Source: Erysipelothrix sp. HDW6A (GTDB lineage Bacteria > Bacillota_I > Bacilli_A > Erysipelotrichales > Erysipelotrichaceae). Taken from it: a stretch of DNA of 64,000 nucleotides. The stretch spans positions 1,922,001 through 1,986,000 of the forward strand of contig NZ_CP049859.1 in NCBI RefSeq assembly GCF_011400295.1, written 5' to 3'. Of the stretch, positions 39,190 to 47,771 are shown in pieces. The notes under the pieces were generated by a model. The model was not told where the DNA came from. It saw only the letters and a program-made list of their open reading frames with translations, and did no database searches. Position numbers and translations under genes: made by a program. How positions within the stretch are numbered: the stretch's first letter is position 1; every line of letters begins with the position of its first letter.

Positions 39190-41161
39190 TGTATTTATCT
39201 TGAATAAATAAACGTTTATTAAAGTATTGATGCGTATAAATGAGTGATGATACAGACATCTTGTTTTTAACGATTTGATTTACTCGATTAATTTCATCAC
39301 TGCTTATGCTATCTGCTTCATCGAAAGGATAGAAACGTGCATCTGCTGTACTGAAATAACCTTTCTGAGAATACCAGGAACCACTTTGGAAAATAACGAA
39401 GTTCTCTTCATTACTAAAGATATCATTTCCCATAAAGAGACGTGTATCATACTCTAAATCAAATAAGTTCGCAAAAGTCGGTGCCATATCAATGGTACTG
39501 GATACTTTTGAGACTTTTTCTGGTACTTGTTGAGGATTGTAAACAATCATTGGCGTACGATCCAGTTCGTACATTGCTAAGCGATTAATATCCGAATACT
39601 TATCAAGATAAGCACCCTTCATTTTTAAAGGACGATGGTCAGCATACATGGCTACTACTGTATTATCCATGCTTGATAGATTTTCAAGAAGGTATTGCAT
39701 TGCAAGGTCAAGTTCTACAGCTTTCGATAAATAGGTTCGTATTTCTAAGGGAGCATCTGGATATACTTCCAATACTTTATTGACATAGCGATTACCAAGT
39801 GACGAAGACACATCATATGGAAGATGGGTTGAAGACGTAATGATATACGACATAAACTTACCTTCTTCAGCATTCAATTCCTTCACAATCCCTTCCATCA
39901 TGGTGAGATCACTTTGCCAACCACTGATTAATCGTGGAATTAGAGTCTTTACGTCACGATAGTGATCCGAACCTAATTCTGGGTGAATAATACTACGTGG
40001 GTAAAATTGATCGTTCCAATTATGATAGGAAGACGTGTTATAGCCCTTATTCTTAAAGAGATTAAATATCGTTTGAGGTGATGTTCTATCATAATATGCA
40101 CTCATCGTGCATGTATCAATTACTGGGTATAATGATGATAATGACATTAATTCCGACTCAGCTGTTGCGCAGTTGAACTGTGGAGAATAGAAGTGATCAA
40201 AATACGTACCTTCTTGTTGCATTTTATAGAGAGTTGGCGTTAAAGTTTCATGAATTGCGATCATATCAAAGGCTTCCACAAGGACATAGATAAAGTTCTT
40301 ATCTTTATAGACACCAGTTTTATCATTTCTTTCGGTATATGACTTCCCAAGGAAATAATTATCAATGGAACGTATTGTATCGTTTTGTTCAGCATCTCTT
40401 GCTTGAATCCATTCTAAGTCATCTTGAATACGACCATCTAATGTCGACGGTTTCTCTTCTTCTGATTCTTCAATTGGCTCATCCACGATTTCCTCTTGTG
40501 GGATTTTAACTTCCAAGCTTCCATCGGAAGTTAAAGAGTAAATAATATCTGTTGAAATAAAGGAAGACATCCCAAGTTGATTCATTGCGTTCTCTGTATA
40601 ATATGGTTTGATATAAAGTTTAATCGAAGATTCAAAAGCATTGGGAGCATCTCCTATAAACAGCATTGCGATATAAGCTAAGTAAAGTAATAATGGGCTC
40701 ATAATAGAAACCAATAAGTATTTAGGATTAGTATCTGTTGCTTTTTCAGGCTTAATATATAGATAAACAGCTATTGCGATAAGACCAATTAGTATAAATG
40801 CGTATGTCTCAAATTTAAGATACTTTAGAAAATCGACCGTATAACTTCCGACATCAGGAGTCCCTTCAAACAAGAATCGCATTGAAAAAAAGTGACCGTA
40901 GTAGTAATGAATTCCAGTTTGGAAAAAGGCATAAATACTATTGAAAAAAAAGAGTAGTACGGTAAGGATTCGAGCTAGGATAGTGTTCAAATACGTATTA
41001 ATAAGATACAATATTGATGTAAGAAACCCTACAAATAGCAAGGAACGTACAAATACGATACTTGGATATGTTTGGCTATTTTGGACTCTAAATAGGATTT
41101 CAATAAGTAATAGTGGGATCATATAAATAAAAAATGATAATTGCTTTTTCTTGTTCGACAT
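39173..41161 (-). CDS. LtaS-like sulfatase-family phosphotransferase
   Basis: 662-residue enzyme with five N-terminal membrane helices (about 8-200) then an extracellular sulfatase-fold domain. NCATAESELMSLSSLYPV holds the nucleophile threonine (T-A-E-S-E-L), with MYADHRPLK and YHNWNDQFYPRSI as metal-site regions. LTA synthases polymerise glycerol-phosphate from phosphatidylglycerol. The substrate could differ in this lineage. The start at 41161 is chosen because GAGGAA lies 8 bases before it; 36 codons upstream are unlike the family and overlap the divergent promoter. Confidence 0.9.
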   Translation of the reverse strand: MSNKKKQLSFFIYMIPLLLIEILFRVQNSQTYPSIVFVRSLLFVGFLTSILYLINTYLNTILARILTVLLFFFNSIYAFFQTGIHYYYGHFFSMRFLFEGTPDVGSYTVDFLKYLKFETYAFILIGLIAIAVYLYIKPEKATDTNPKYLLVSIMSPLLLYLAYIAMLFIGDAPNAFESSIKLYIKPYYTENAMNQLGMSSFISTDIIYSLTSDGSLEVKIPQEEIVDEPIEESEEEKPSTLDGRIQDDLEWIQARDAEQNDTIRSIDNYFLGKSYTERNDKTGVYKDKNFIYVLVEAFDMIAIHETLTPTLYKMQQEGTYFDHFYSPQFNCATAESELMSLSSLYPVIDTCTMSAYYDRTSPQTIFNLFKNKGYNTSSYHNWNDQFYPRSIIHPELGSDHYRDVKTLIPRLISGWQSDLTMMEGIVKELNAEEGKFMSYIITSSTHLPYDVSSSLGNRYVNKVLEVYPDAPLEIRTYLSKAVELDLAMQYLLENLSSMDNTVVAMYADHRPLKMKGAYLDKYSDINRLAMYELDRTPMIVYNPQQVPEKVSKVSSTIDMAPTFANLFDLEYDTRLFMGNDIFSNEENFVIFQSGSWYSQKGYFSTADARFYPFDEADSISSDEINRVNQIVKNKMSVSSLIYTHQYFNKRLFIQDKYKQLAP

Positions 41162-41243
41162 TTCTGGAATTCCTCGCAATCTAATAAAACTATTGTAAAT
41201 GATTTTAATTTGATATTCAAATTGTTTAAGGAGGGTATGTATT

Positions 41244-42077
41244 ATGAAAGTATTAACTAAAGAGTTCATTAATCAACTTCTTAAAGAAGTTATTGTTAGA
41301 AGACCCGTAGAATCTCATAAAGGTGACTTTGGGAAGACTCTAATTATTGGTGGATCACAACAATTTGGTGGTGCCGTTATTCTATCCACTAAAGCTTGTG
41401 TTTATTCAGGTTCTGGACTTACCACAGTAGCTTCTGTTAAAGATAATCGAACTGCACTTCTTTCTCATTGTCCAGAAGCTATGGTGCTTGATAGTGAAGA
41501 TATCGATGAACTTATCAATTTTATGAGTACTGTAGATGTCGTGCTACTGGGACCGGGTATGGCATTATCTGAAGACAGTAAACACATCATTCATAGGGTG
41601 CTAAAGAATCTCAAGGAACATCAAATACTTATTATCGATGGTTCGGCTCTGACCTTGATATCAGAACAAGTGGCACTCATAATGAATAAACCCAACATCA
41701 TTCTGACACCTCATCAAAAAGAATGGGAGCGACTTAGTAGCATTCCCATACCAGATCAATCTCCTGATACCAACCAAAAATTTATGGATGAGTTCAAAGG
41801 AATGCTTGTTCTAAAGAAACATCACACCGAGATATATTTCCAAGGAAATATTGCAGCGATACCTTATGGTAATCCAGGGATGGCAACTGGTGGTTCTGGG
41901 GATGTCTTAGCAGGCATGATTGCAGGATTCTTTGCACAATTTCCTCATTCATTTCATACATTAATTGCTGCAGTTAGTTTACACAGTATGATCGCTGATG
42001 AAATCTACGAGGATAAATACGTGGTCATACCTTCAGAACTCATTCAGTTGATTCCCCAAACAATGGCTAAAATGTAA
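41244..42077 (+). CDS. nnrD: ADP-dependent NAD(P)H-hydrate dehydratase
   Basis: 277-residue repair enzyme that restores NAD(P)H from its hydrated form. YjeF C-terminal kinase-like fold: RPVESHKGDFGKTLIIGGS (start), LTPHQKEWERL and GMATGGSGDVLAGMIAGF (ribokinase-like catalytic and nucleotide motif). The epimerase half (NnrE) is absent from this protein. AAGGAGGG gives a firm start. Ends in a bidirectional terminator. Confidence 0.93.
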   Translation: MKVLTKEFINQLLKEVIVRRPVESHKGDFGKTLIIGGSQQFGGAVILSTKACVYSGSGLTTVASVKDNRTALLSHCPEAMVLDSEDIDELINFMSTVDVVLLGPGMALSEDSKHIIHRVLKNLKEHQILIIDGSALTLISEQVALIMNKPNIILTPHQKEWERLSSIPIPDQSPDTNQKFMDEFKGMLVLKKHHTEIYFQGNIAAIPYGNPGMATGGSGDVLAGMIAGFFAQFPHSFHTLIAAVSLHSMIADEIYEDKYVVIPSELIQLIPQTMAKM

Positions 42078-42102
42078 AAAAGAACCTCTCGGTTCTTTTT
42101 TT
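42077..42102. terminator. Bidirectional terminator
   Basis: GAACC-TCTC-GGTTC with A-tract and T-tract on either side, between nnrD and the converging GNAT gene. Confidence 0.85.
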
Positions 42103-42111
42103 TCACTCACT

Positions 42112-43050
42112 TTATACTGCTTTTCTCATTAATGCATACGTTCTATAGGCACGCATACCATGACGTTCATACATTTGTTGTGCACGACCACCAGTCCACA
42201 AGAAGTAAACATGATGGATACCTCGTTGTGCCATATCATGAAGCATTTCATCAAATAGTACTCCACCGATACCATAACTACGTAGATCTTCACGAACTCC
42301 GAACGGTCCAAAGCGATCAGGATGACCATCAATACCTCTTTGACAGTAGCCAACAATTTCTCCGTCTTTATCTTTACATACAATCAATGTATCTAAAGCA
42401 TCTTTACGTGTAAATGATTCTTGAATGTTACGGGTCCAACCTGAACCAAAATTTGTCATCATAAAATCAGTTAACTCCGTTGCATCTTGATATGTAAATT
42501 TTGAGAAGCGATAGCCTTGCTCTTCAAGTTCTGCTTTTTTATTCAAGGTATATTCAGGATAAGTAAATGGCATCAATGTTTGATTCATTGACACTGCTTC
42601 ACCACGCTTGTTATAACCCTGTGCTTCAAAGAAAGGTGTTCCGTTTGCATAATTATGAACATCAACACCAGGGAAGAGATAATTAGGGCTGTATGCACCT
42701 AATGTAATTTCCTTTACTCCCTCTTGAATCATTGTTTCTTCAACATGTTTTAAGAGTTTACTACCAATACCTTTACGTTGATGCTGACGAGCAACACACA
42801 TCGCTACAATGTAACCACGTTCTGGCTCAATCCCTCTTTCAAGATAAGGATATTTACGTTTAACTGCCCATATGAAACCAGCTAACTCATCACCTTCATA
42901 AGCAGTTAACACATAGCGTTTATCAAAATTATCATCGCCGAGAACTAATGCTGTAAAACTCTCAACATCAAGAGCATCGGCACTCATTTCTTGGTTCCAT
43001 AAGTTCATAACTTCTAAGATTTCTTGTCCCTCAAATTGTCGTATTGACAT
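42112..43050 (-). CDS. Tandem GNAT acetyltransferase
   Basis: 312 residues with two GNAT folds. Domain 1 (about 1-150) has acetyl-CoA motif VARQHQRKGIGSKLLKHVEE (R/Q-x2-G-x-G/A). Domain 2 (about 175-312) has the more degenerate VREDLRSYGIGGVLFDEML. The substrate is unknown. It follows an RpiR regulator by 12 bases on the same strand, hence co-expressed. Separated from nnrD by a terminator. Confidence 0.88.
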   Translation of the reverse strand: MSIRQFEGQEILEVMNLWNQEMSADALDVESFTALVLGDDNFDKRYVLTAYEGDELAGFIWAVKRKYPYLERGIEPERGYIVAMCVARQHQRKGIGSKLLKHVEETMIQEGVKEITLGAYSPNYLFPGVDVHNYANGTPFFEAQGYNKRGEAVSMNQTLMPFTYPEYTLNKKAELEEQGYRFSKFTYQDATELTDFMMTNFGSGWTRNIQESFTRKDALDTLIVCKDKDGEIVGYCQRGIDGHPDRFGPFGVREDLRSYGIGGVLFDEMLHDMAQRGIHHVYFLWTGGRAQQMYERHGMRAYRTYALMRKAV

Positions 43051-43062
43051 ACTTAAATCTCC

Positions 43063-43827
43063 TTATTGTTGTTTTTCTTTATTGATTAAAAAGTTAATAA
43101 ATTTACTGAAAAATGCATATAATATTACGTGTGAATCCAAGCTAATTGAATCGTTATTATCAGTGAAGTAAGGTACAAAGATACTTTGCTTCACACGATT
43201 TCTAAACATTGAGAATGTATTCTGAGTTATTAATACTGTGTTTAGATTGCGATCCTCCAATTGGTTGATAACCTCACCGATAATTGCTGTATTTCCTGAG
43301 ATAGAAATAATAATCACAAGATCATCAGGATCAATAATTGATGCCTTTTTATGGATATTAAATACCTGTGAGACAACCTCACTATCATAGCCATAAGCTA
43401 AAAGGCGTTCTGAAAAATAGAGTGAAGATATCGCTGTTTCTGCATAAGCAAAAATCTTAACGTTCTTAGCGTTCTTAAGCTTCAGATAAAGTTCATTCAT
43501 ATCGTCATCACTGACGACATGATCGATTGCTAAGATCGTCTCTGCGTAGATTTCAGAGATCGTTTTCTGACTTGGATGTTTCAGTCCTTCTGATTGGAGT
43601 TCATCAACATAACGTGATACATCATACTTAAATTGACTGTAACCCTCATACCCAAGTTTCTGACAAAATCTCAAGAGTGCCGATTTTGAGATACCAACAA
43701 TATCTGCAAACTCAACAAGTGATAAATTTGTAAGAGATTCAATCTTATCAATAATTGTATTCATAATCACAACTTCTTGTTTCGTGAAGTTGGTCTCATT
43801 AATTCTCATTAATTGGATAGGATTCAT
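43063..43827 (-). CDS. RpiR family transcriptional regulator
   Basis: 254 residues. HTH (about 15-80: LTNLSLVEFADIVGISKSAL, LRFCQKLGYEGYSQFK), then SIS domain (about 105-235) with VIIISISGNTAIIGEVI as phosphosugar loop. Start at 43827 with GAGGTG 5 bases before. Divergent from the deacetylase-PTS operon; a 15-bp palindrome lies between, so it likely regulates that operon by sensing a phosphosugar. Confidence 0.9.
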   Translation of the reverse strand: MNPIQLMRINETNFTKQEVVIMNTIIDKIESLTNLSLVEFADIVGISKSALLRFCQKLGYEGYSQFKYDVSRYVDELQSEGLKHPSQKTISEIYAETILAIDHVVSDDDMNELYLKLKNAKNVKIFAYAETAISSLYFSERLLAYGYDSEVVSQVFNIHKKASIIDPDDLVIIISISGNTAIIGEVINQLEDRNLNTVLITQNTFSMFRNRVKQSIFVPYFTDNNDSISLDSHVILYAFFSKFINFLINKEKQQ

Positions 43828-43885
43828 GCATGCACCTCATTCCTGTATCCATCATACTAAAAAAGAGTTTCAATTACAATAGACA

Positions 43886-43900
43886 CTTTGGTCCAAAGTT
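43886..43900. promoter_or_regulatory. Palindromic operator candidate for RpiR
   Basis: ACTTTGG-T-CCAAAGT, perfect 7-bp arms, about 15 bases upstream of the -35 element. Confidence 0.5.
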
Positions 43901-43914
43901 TCTGGGAAAAAGTG

Positions 43915-43942
43915 TTGACATTCTGTTTTAACAGATTATAAT
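43915..43942 (+). promoter_or_regulatory. Strong promoter of the deacetylase-PTS operon
   Basis: TTGAC-type -35 element, about 16 bases, then perfect TATAAT at 43937-43942. Confidence 0.8.
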
Positions 43943-43948
43943 GGGTTT

Positions 43949-43962
43949 AGGAAACGCTTACA
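43949..43962. promoter_or_regulatory. Candidate cre site at the transcription start
   Basis: AGGAAACGCTTACA matches the cre consensus at 12 of 14 positions. It overlaps the expected +1, where CcpA binding would repress. Confidence 0.55.
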
Positions 43963-44046
43963 CCGGTTATGTTTCTTAAAATCTGCTTAAGCATGTGCTT
44001 ATGACAGGAGAATGAATGATTTAAATTTTTGAAAGAGAGAGGAAAT

Positions 44047-44730
44047 ATGAAAGAATATAAACGTATTATCACAGTTGGTGCGCACCCCTTGGATGCAGAA
44101 TTAATGGGAGGCCCAATGTCGATTGTTATGAATCGCTTTGGTGCAAAATCTACTTTTGTTCATGTAACAACAGGTCGTCTACAAGTAGCTGGTGCTACAG
44201 AACAAGAGAAACAAGATTATTTAGATTTGCTTGTTCGTCAAATTGATGAAGTTGCAAAGGGTATGGGAGTTAATGCACATCGCTTAGACTACCTATCAAG
44301 TAATATGCCAAGTGAGGAAGAGTTCATCCAAGAAATGATGGAATACTTCAAACAGGAAAAACCTGATCTTGTTATTACACACCATATTGGTACAATGCAT
44401 GATCGTCATTACTATACCTATAAAACAGTAACTGCAGCAGTTAAACGTCTACGAGCACAAGGTGCAGACATTGATCTTCTTTATGGGGAAAATTTAGAGG
44501 ACCTTGTTGGATTTGTACCTACTAAGTATCTTGAGATGAGCCAAGAAGATGTTGATACATGGTTTAATTCTTTACGTATTTATGACCTCTTTAGAGGGAA
44601 AGTAAGCAGTGTACCATACGAAGCTTACTACACAACTATGGGGAAAGTTCGTGGTTTAGAGTCAAGCTGCCCTAACTTTGTAAAAGCATACATGCATGCT
44701 GGACTTATCGACTACACCATAGGAAAATAA
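44047..44730 (+). CDS. PIG-L/LmbE family N-deacetylase
   Basis: 227-residue zinc hydrolase. The first metal motif is VGAHPLDAELMGG (family A-H-P-D-D-x-E, here with Leu for the first Asp) and the last is HHIGTMHDRHYYTYK. Members remove acetyl groups from GlcNAc-containing substrates. GAGAGG is before the chosen start at 44047. It is first in an operon with a PTS IIC and opposite an RpiR regulator, so an N-acetylated PTS sugar is a reasonable substrate; this is inference. Confidence 0.85.
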   Translation: MKEYKRIITVGAHPLDAELMGGPMSIVMNRFGAKSTFVHVTTGRLQVAGATEQEKQDYLDLLVRQIDEVAKGMGVNAHRLDYLSSNMPSEEEFIQEMMEYFKQEKPDLVITHHIGTMHDRHYYTYKTVTAAVKRLRAQGADIDLLYGENLEDLVGFVPTKYLEMSQEDVDTWFNSLRIYDLFRGKVSSVPYEAYYTTMGKVRGLESSCPNFVKAYMHAGLIDYTIGK

Positions 44731-44753
44731 TAGAAAAATATTAAGGAGTATAT

Positions 44754-46043
44754 ATGCATAAATTATCACAATTTGTTGAAGAGAAAATGGCGCCGCCGTT
44801 AATTCGCTTCTCACAGTTAAAATATGTTCAAGTAATGCAGTTTACAGGTCTTGGAATTATGACTTTATTAATTATTGGTTCATTATTCCTTCTAATTGCA
44901 TCATTTCCAAATAAAGCTTACTTAGCGTTCTTAGGTAATTTCCGTTGGACAATTGCTCAAGTTGCTGGTCTTGGAACTAACTACATTGGTCTATTTACAG
45001 TATTCACAACATCGTATGCTTTAGTTGATTGGTATAACCGTAACCGTGGTGAAAACCTCGAAATCGTACAACCAGTTATCTTAGCAGTTGCATGTTTCTT
45101 ATTACTGAATCCAGTTCAAACATTACACATCGTTGCTGAAGGTGCAGAACCTGTAGGCGTACAAGCTGTTGCTCAAGCATTCTTAGGTGCTGATGGAGTT
45201 TTCACAGGGATTCTTGTAGCGATTGTATCTGTAGAAATTTTCCGCTTCTTCTTACGTAAAAAAGTAACCATTAAGATGCCAGAAGGCGTTCCTCCAATGG
45301 TTGTTAGTGTCTTTGCTGGTCTTATTCCATCAATCTTTGTAGTAGTATTCTGGTGGACAATTGGTGGCGTATTAAAAATTAATATCGCTCAAATCATCAC
45401 AGGTCTCTTTACACCATTACTTCAAGTTGGTGACTCACCAGCTACAAGTATGATTATCGTTGTTATTGACCGTATCTTATGGTCAGTAGGTATCCACGGA
45501 TCAAATACTATCTCACCGATTACTGGTACATTTATGACACAAATGGTAGCTGCAAACCAAGCAGCATTCGCAGCTGGTACACCACTACCATATACATATA
45601 CTTCATTATTCTTAGATAACTATGTATGGACAAGTGTTGTTCCATTAGTAATCTTATTAATTATTTCGAAGAAACCACGTCTACGTGGATTGGGTGTGTT
45701 ATCTGCACCTGGTAGTGCCTTCAATATTGCTGAACCTGTAATTTTCGGTCTTCCAATTATGCTGAATCCGCTAATGGCAATTCCATTTATTCTTTCCGCC
45801 GTCGTTCTATTGATTCTGTCCGTAATTGGTGTATGGCTGAAGTTCTTGCCGACTCCTGTATTAAGTATTCCATGGATTACACCGGCTCCTATTAAAGCAT
45901 TCCTATCTACTGGTGGCCGATGGGAAGCTGCAGCCTTTGTACTCTTTGGATGGTTAGTCTCATTTGGAATCTATTATCCATTCTTTAAGATCTTAGAGAA
46001 AAATGAAGATATAAATATGGAGAGTGTTAGTGAATTAGAATAA
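44754..46043 (+). CDS. PTS cellobiose-family IIC permease
   Basis: 429-residue membrane channel, about ten helices. Contains DRILWSVGIHGSNTISP and FNIAEPVIFGLPIMLNPL, the family G-I-H-G and N-I-x-E-P. Its N-terminus (KLSQFVEEKMAPPLIRFSQL) is longer and more polar than that of the 10118 copy. AAGGAG precedes the ATG. No IIB or IIA lies in its operon, only the deacetylase, so it must work with components encoded elsewhere. Confidence 0.9.
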   Translation: MHKLSQFVEEKMAPPLIRFSQLKYVQVMQFTGLGIMTLLIIGSLFLLIASFPNKAYLAFLGNFRWTIAQVAGLGTNYIGLFTVFTTSYALVDWYNRNRGENLEIVQPVILAVACFLLLNPVQTLHIVAEGAEPVGVQAVAQAFLGADGVFTGILVAIVSVEIFRFFLRKKVTIKMPEGVPPMVVSVFAGLIPSIFVVVFWWTIGGVLKINIAQIITGLFTPLLQVGDSPATSMIIVVIDRILWSVGIHGSNTISPITGTFMTQMVAANQAAFAAGTPLPYTYTSLFLDNYVWTSVVPLVILLIISKKPRLRGLGVLSAPGSAFNIAEPVIFGLPIMLNPLMAIPFILSAVVLLILSVIGVWLKFLPTPVLSIPWITPAPIKAFLSTGGRWEAAAFVLFGWLVSFGIYYPFFKILEKNEDINMESVSELE

Positions 46044-46063
46044 TTCTAGTCTCACTAAATTCA

Positions 46064-46085
46064 AAGACAGTTCTTGCGAACTGTC
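46064..46085 (+). terminator. Terminator of the deacetylase-PTS operon
   Basis: Perfect 9-bp arms (AGACAGTTC/GAACTGTCT) with TTGC loop, T-run rightwards. Confidence 0.9.
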
Positions 46086-46092
46086 TTTTTTT

Positions 46093-47124
46093 CTATTTAA
46101 GATGTTTTAAACTCATTTCCATGATACGCATTACTTCAAGTGTTTGTTCCTTAGTAACGAGTGGCTCTTTACCATTCATGATTGTTTCATAAAGTGCATC
46201 ATAATAATATGCATAGTCACCTTTTTCTGAAACGATTTGTTCTTCATGGTATTGATTTTCTTCGTAGTATGCCAGTGTTCCATAGTCTTCAATACGGTCA
46301 ATACCAAAGTCACTATTATTTGGCATGTAGAACTTCTTAAGATCTTCTTCCTGACGGTCTTTAGTTTGTTTGGTGAAGATACCTCGTCTTCCGTATGCAA
46401 CAAAGCTTGGTCGGGATTTCACTCTAAAGAAGCTAGACTTAACAGACACCTTTAACTCATTATCATAAAATAAATCAAAGTCAAAGTAATCATTTGCTCT
46501 TCCTTCTCCTAGGAGCTGACGAACATCATAGTGCACATTCTTAGGAATACCAAAGTATGAGATTGCTTGGTCTAAAGTATGGGATGCATGACCATAAACA
46601 AAGGAATGATAAGGGTTAAACTCTTTTGAGTTTTCTGATGTCTCTGGTCGATAGTAATCAAAGTGCATTTCGACTTCATAGAGATCTCCAAGTTTTGAGC
46701 TTTCAATAACTTTTTGGACTGTTAAGAAGTCACTATCAAAACGTCTGTTTTGGTAACATTGAAGAATTACACCCTTTTTCTCTGCCATCTCAAAGAGCTT
46801 TTGAGCTTCTTCTAATGTATTTGTAAAAGGTTTCTCCACAATACAGTGCTTACCAGCTAAGATTGCTTGCATAGCATAGTCAAAGTGACTTGCAGCAGGT
46901 GTTGATATTACTACTACATCAATATCTTCATCACTAAAAATATCTTCTGTAGTATCGCAATATTCAATGCCTTCAATTTGATCCCAATTATTAAGAGAAC
47001 GTGGAGATGCTTGAATCTTCTTTACCCACATTGTTTCATAACGGCTGAGAATAAACGGCAAATGATAACGATTGGTACTCTTACCATTACCAATAAATCC
47101 AATACAGAGTTTACGAGTAGTCAT
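46093..47124 (-). CDS. Gfo/Idh/MocA family oxidoreductase
   Basis: 343-residue NAD(P)-dependent dehydrogenase-like protein. N-terminal TRKLCIGFIGNGKSTNRYHLP and EKPFTNTLEEAQ (catalytic lysine); C-terminal DYYRPETSENSKEFNP and the H-x-L-D motif SHTLDQAISYFG. This is the YvaA/IolW-like group often misnamed for regulators. Start at 47124 with GAAAGG before it. It abuts the CBS gene (15 bases), likely co-transcribed with it. Confidence 0.9.
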   Translation of the reverse strand: MTTRKLCIGFIGNGKSTNRYHLPFILSRYETMWVKKIQASPRSLNNWDQIEGIEYCDTTEDIFSDEDIDVVVISTPAASHFDYAMQAILAGKHCIVEKPFTNTLEEAQKLFEMAEKKGVILQCYQNRRFDSDFLTVQKVIESSKLGDLYEVEMHFDYYRPETSENSKEFNPYHSFVYGHASHTLDQAISYFGIPKNVHYDVRQLLGEGRANDYFDFDLFYDNELKVSVKSSFFRVKSRPSFVAYGRRGIFTKQTKDRQEEDLKKFYMPNNSDFGIDRIEDYGTLAYYEENQYHEEQIVSEKGDYAYYYDALYETIMNGKEPLVTKEQTLEVMRIMEMSLKHLK

Positions 47125-47139
47125 AGTTTTTCCTTTCAA

Positions 47140-47607
47140 CTAACGATTGTTTTCATCGTACACAAAGAGTAAATATTCTAATACAGATTTACGAGTAATA
47201 ATACCCATAAAAATATTACGGTCATCAACAACCGGAATAAAGTTTTGATTCAGGACCCTTTCCAATACATCCTCTAAAGGAGTATCAAAGCGTACCGGAG
47301 GATTCCACGGTTTACGCATAATTTTTGTAACTGTTTCATCTTCGGTATTTCTAAGATCACTAGAATTTCGATCGACAAGATGCCAAAGGAAATCCCCTTC
47401 ACTAATTGTACCGTAATATTCACCATTCTCAGTTACTACTGGAATGGCAGTATATCCATGATGTTTCATTTTTTCTATTGCTTGTCTTACTGATGATGTG
47501 GTATCGATTGTACCTATTGTAGATTTCGGTTGGAGTAGAAATGCGTTTGATTTAGGAATATTTAATTCAAAATGAGTTCGTTTATCAATATGATTAATTA
47601 TAGCCAT
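47140..47607 (-). CDS. CBS-domain protein, CbpB/DarB-like
   Basis: 155 residues made of two CBS motifs (about 33-80 and 95-150): KSTIGTIDTTSSVRQAIEKM with IPVVTENGEYYGTISEGDFLW, and MRKPWNPPVRFDTPLEDVLE with FIPVVDDRNIFMGIITRKSV. The size and N-terminus fit the B. subtilis DarB/YkuL type which binds c-di-AMP and controls RelA/PycA. KtrA in this window would be another c-di-AMP target. GGAGG before the ATG. Confidence 0.82.
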   Translation of the reverse strand: MAIINHIDKRTHFELNIPKSNAFLLQPKSTIGTIDTTSSVRQAIEKMKHHGYTAIPVVTENGEYYGTISEGDFLWHLVDRNSSDLRNTEDETVTKIMRKPWNPPVRFDTPLEDVLERVLNQNFIPVVDDRNIFMGIITRKSVLEYLLFVYDENNR

Positions 47608-47713
47608 AATATTGCCTCCGTAATTCTATTGTAACATGGAAAATCAAGAAGATTCTAAATCTGACAACTTCCCAAAATTGAAATGATAATCACTTGCATA
47701 ATAAATCTTTATC

Positions 47714-47744
47714 TTGACTTAGAGTCGACTTCAGGGTGTATGAT
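47714..47744 (+). promoter_or_regulatory. MerR-type promoter of the MFS gene
   Basis: TTGACT (47714-47719), 19-base spacer, TATGAT (47739-47744). The spacer holds AGAGT-CG-ACTT, a degenerate dyad. Aligned with the 12606-12636 element, 20 or so of 31 bases agree, including TTGACTT, GAGT and GACT. Confidence 0.55.
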
Positions 47745-47771
47745 ATTAGTAAGAGGATAAAGGGGTGGCCT

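Noticed and set aside
47736-47771. Upstream start for the MFS gene
   Set aside because: It begins with GTG inside the predicted promoter and lacks a ribosome site; AAAGGGGTGG fits the ATG at 47772.
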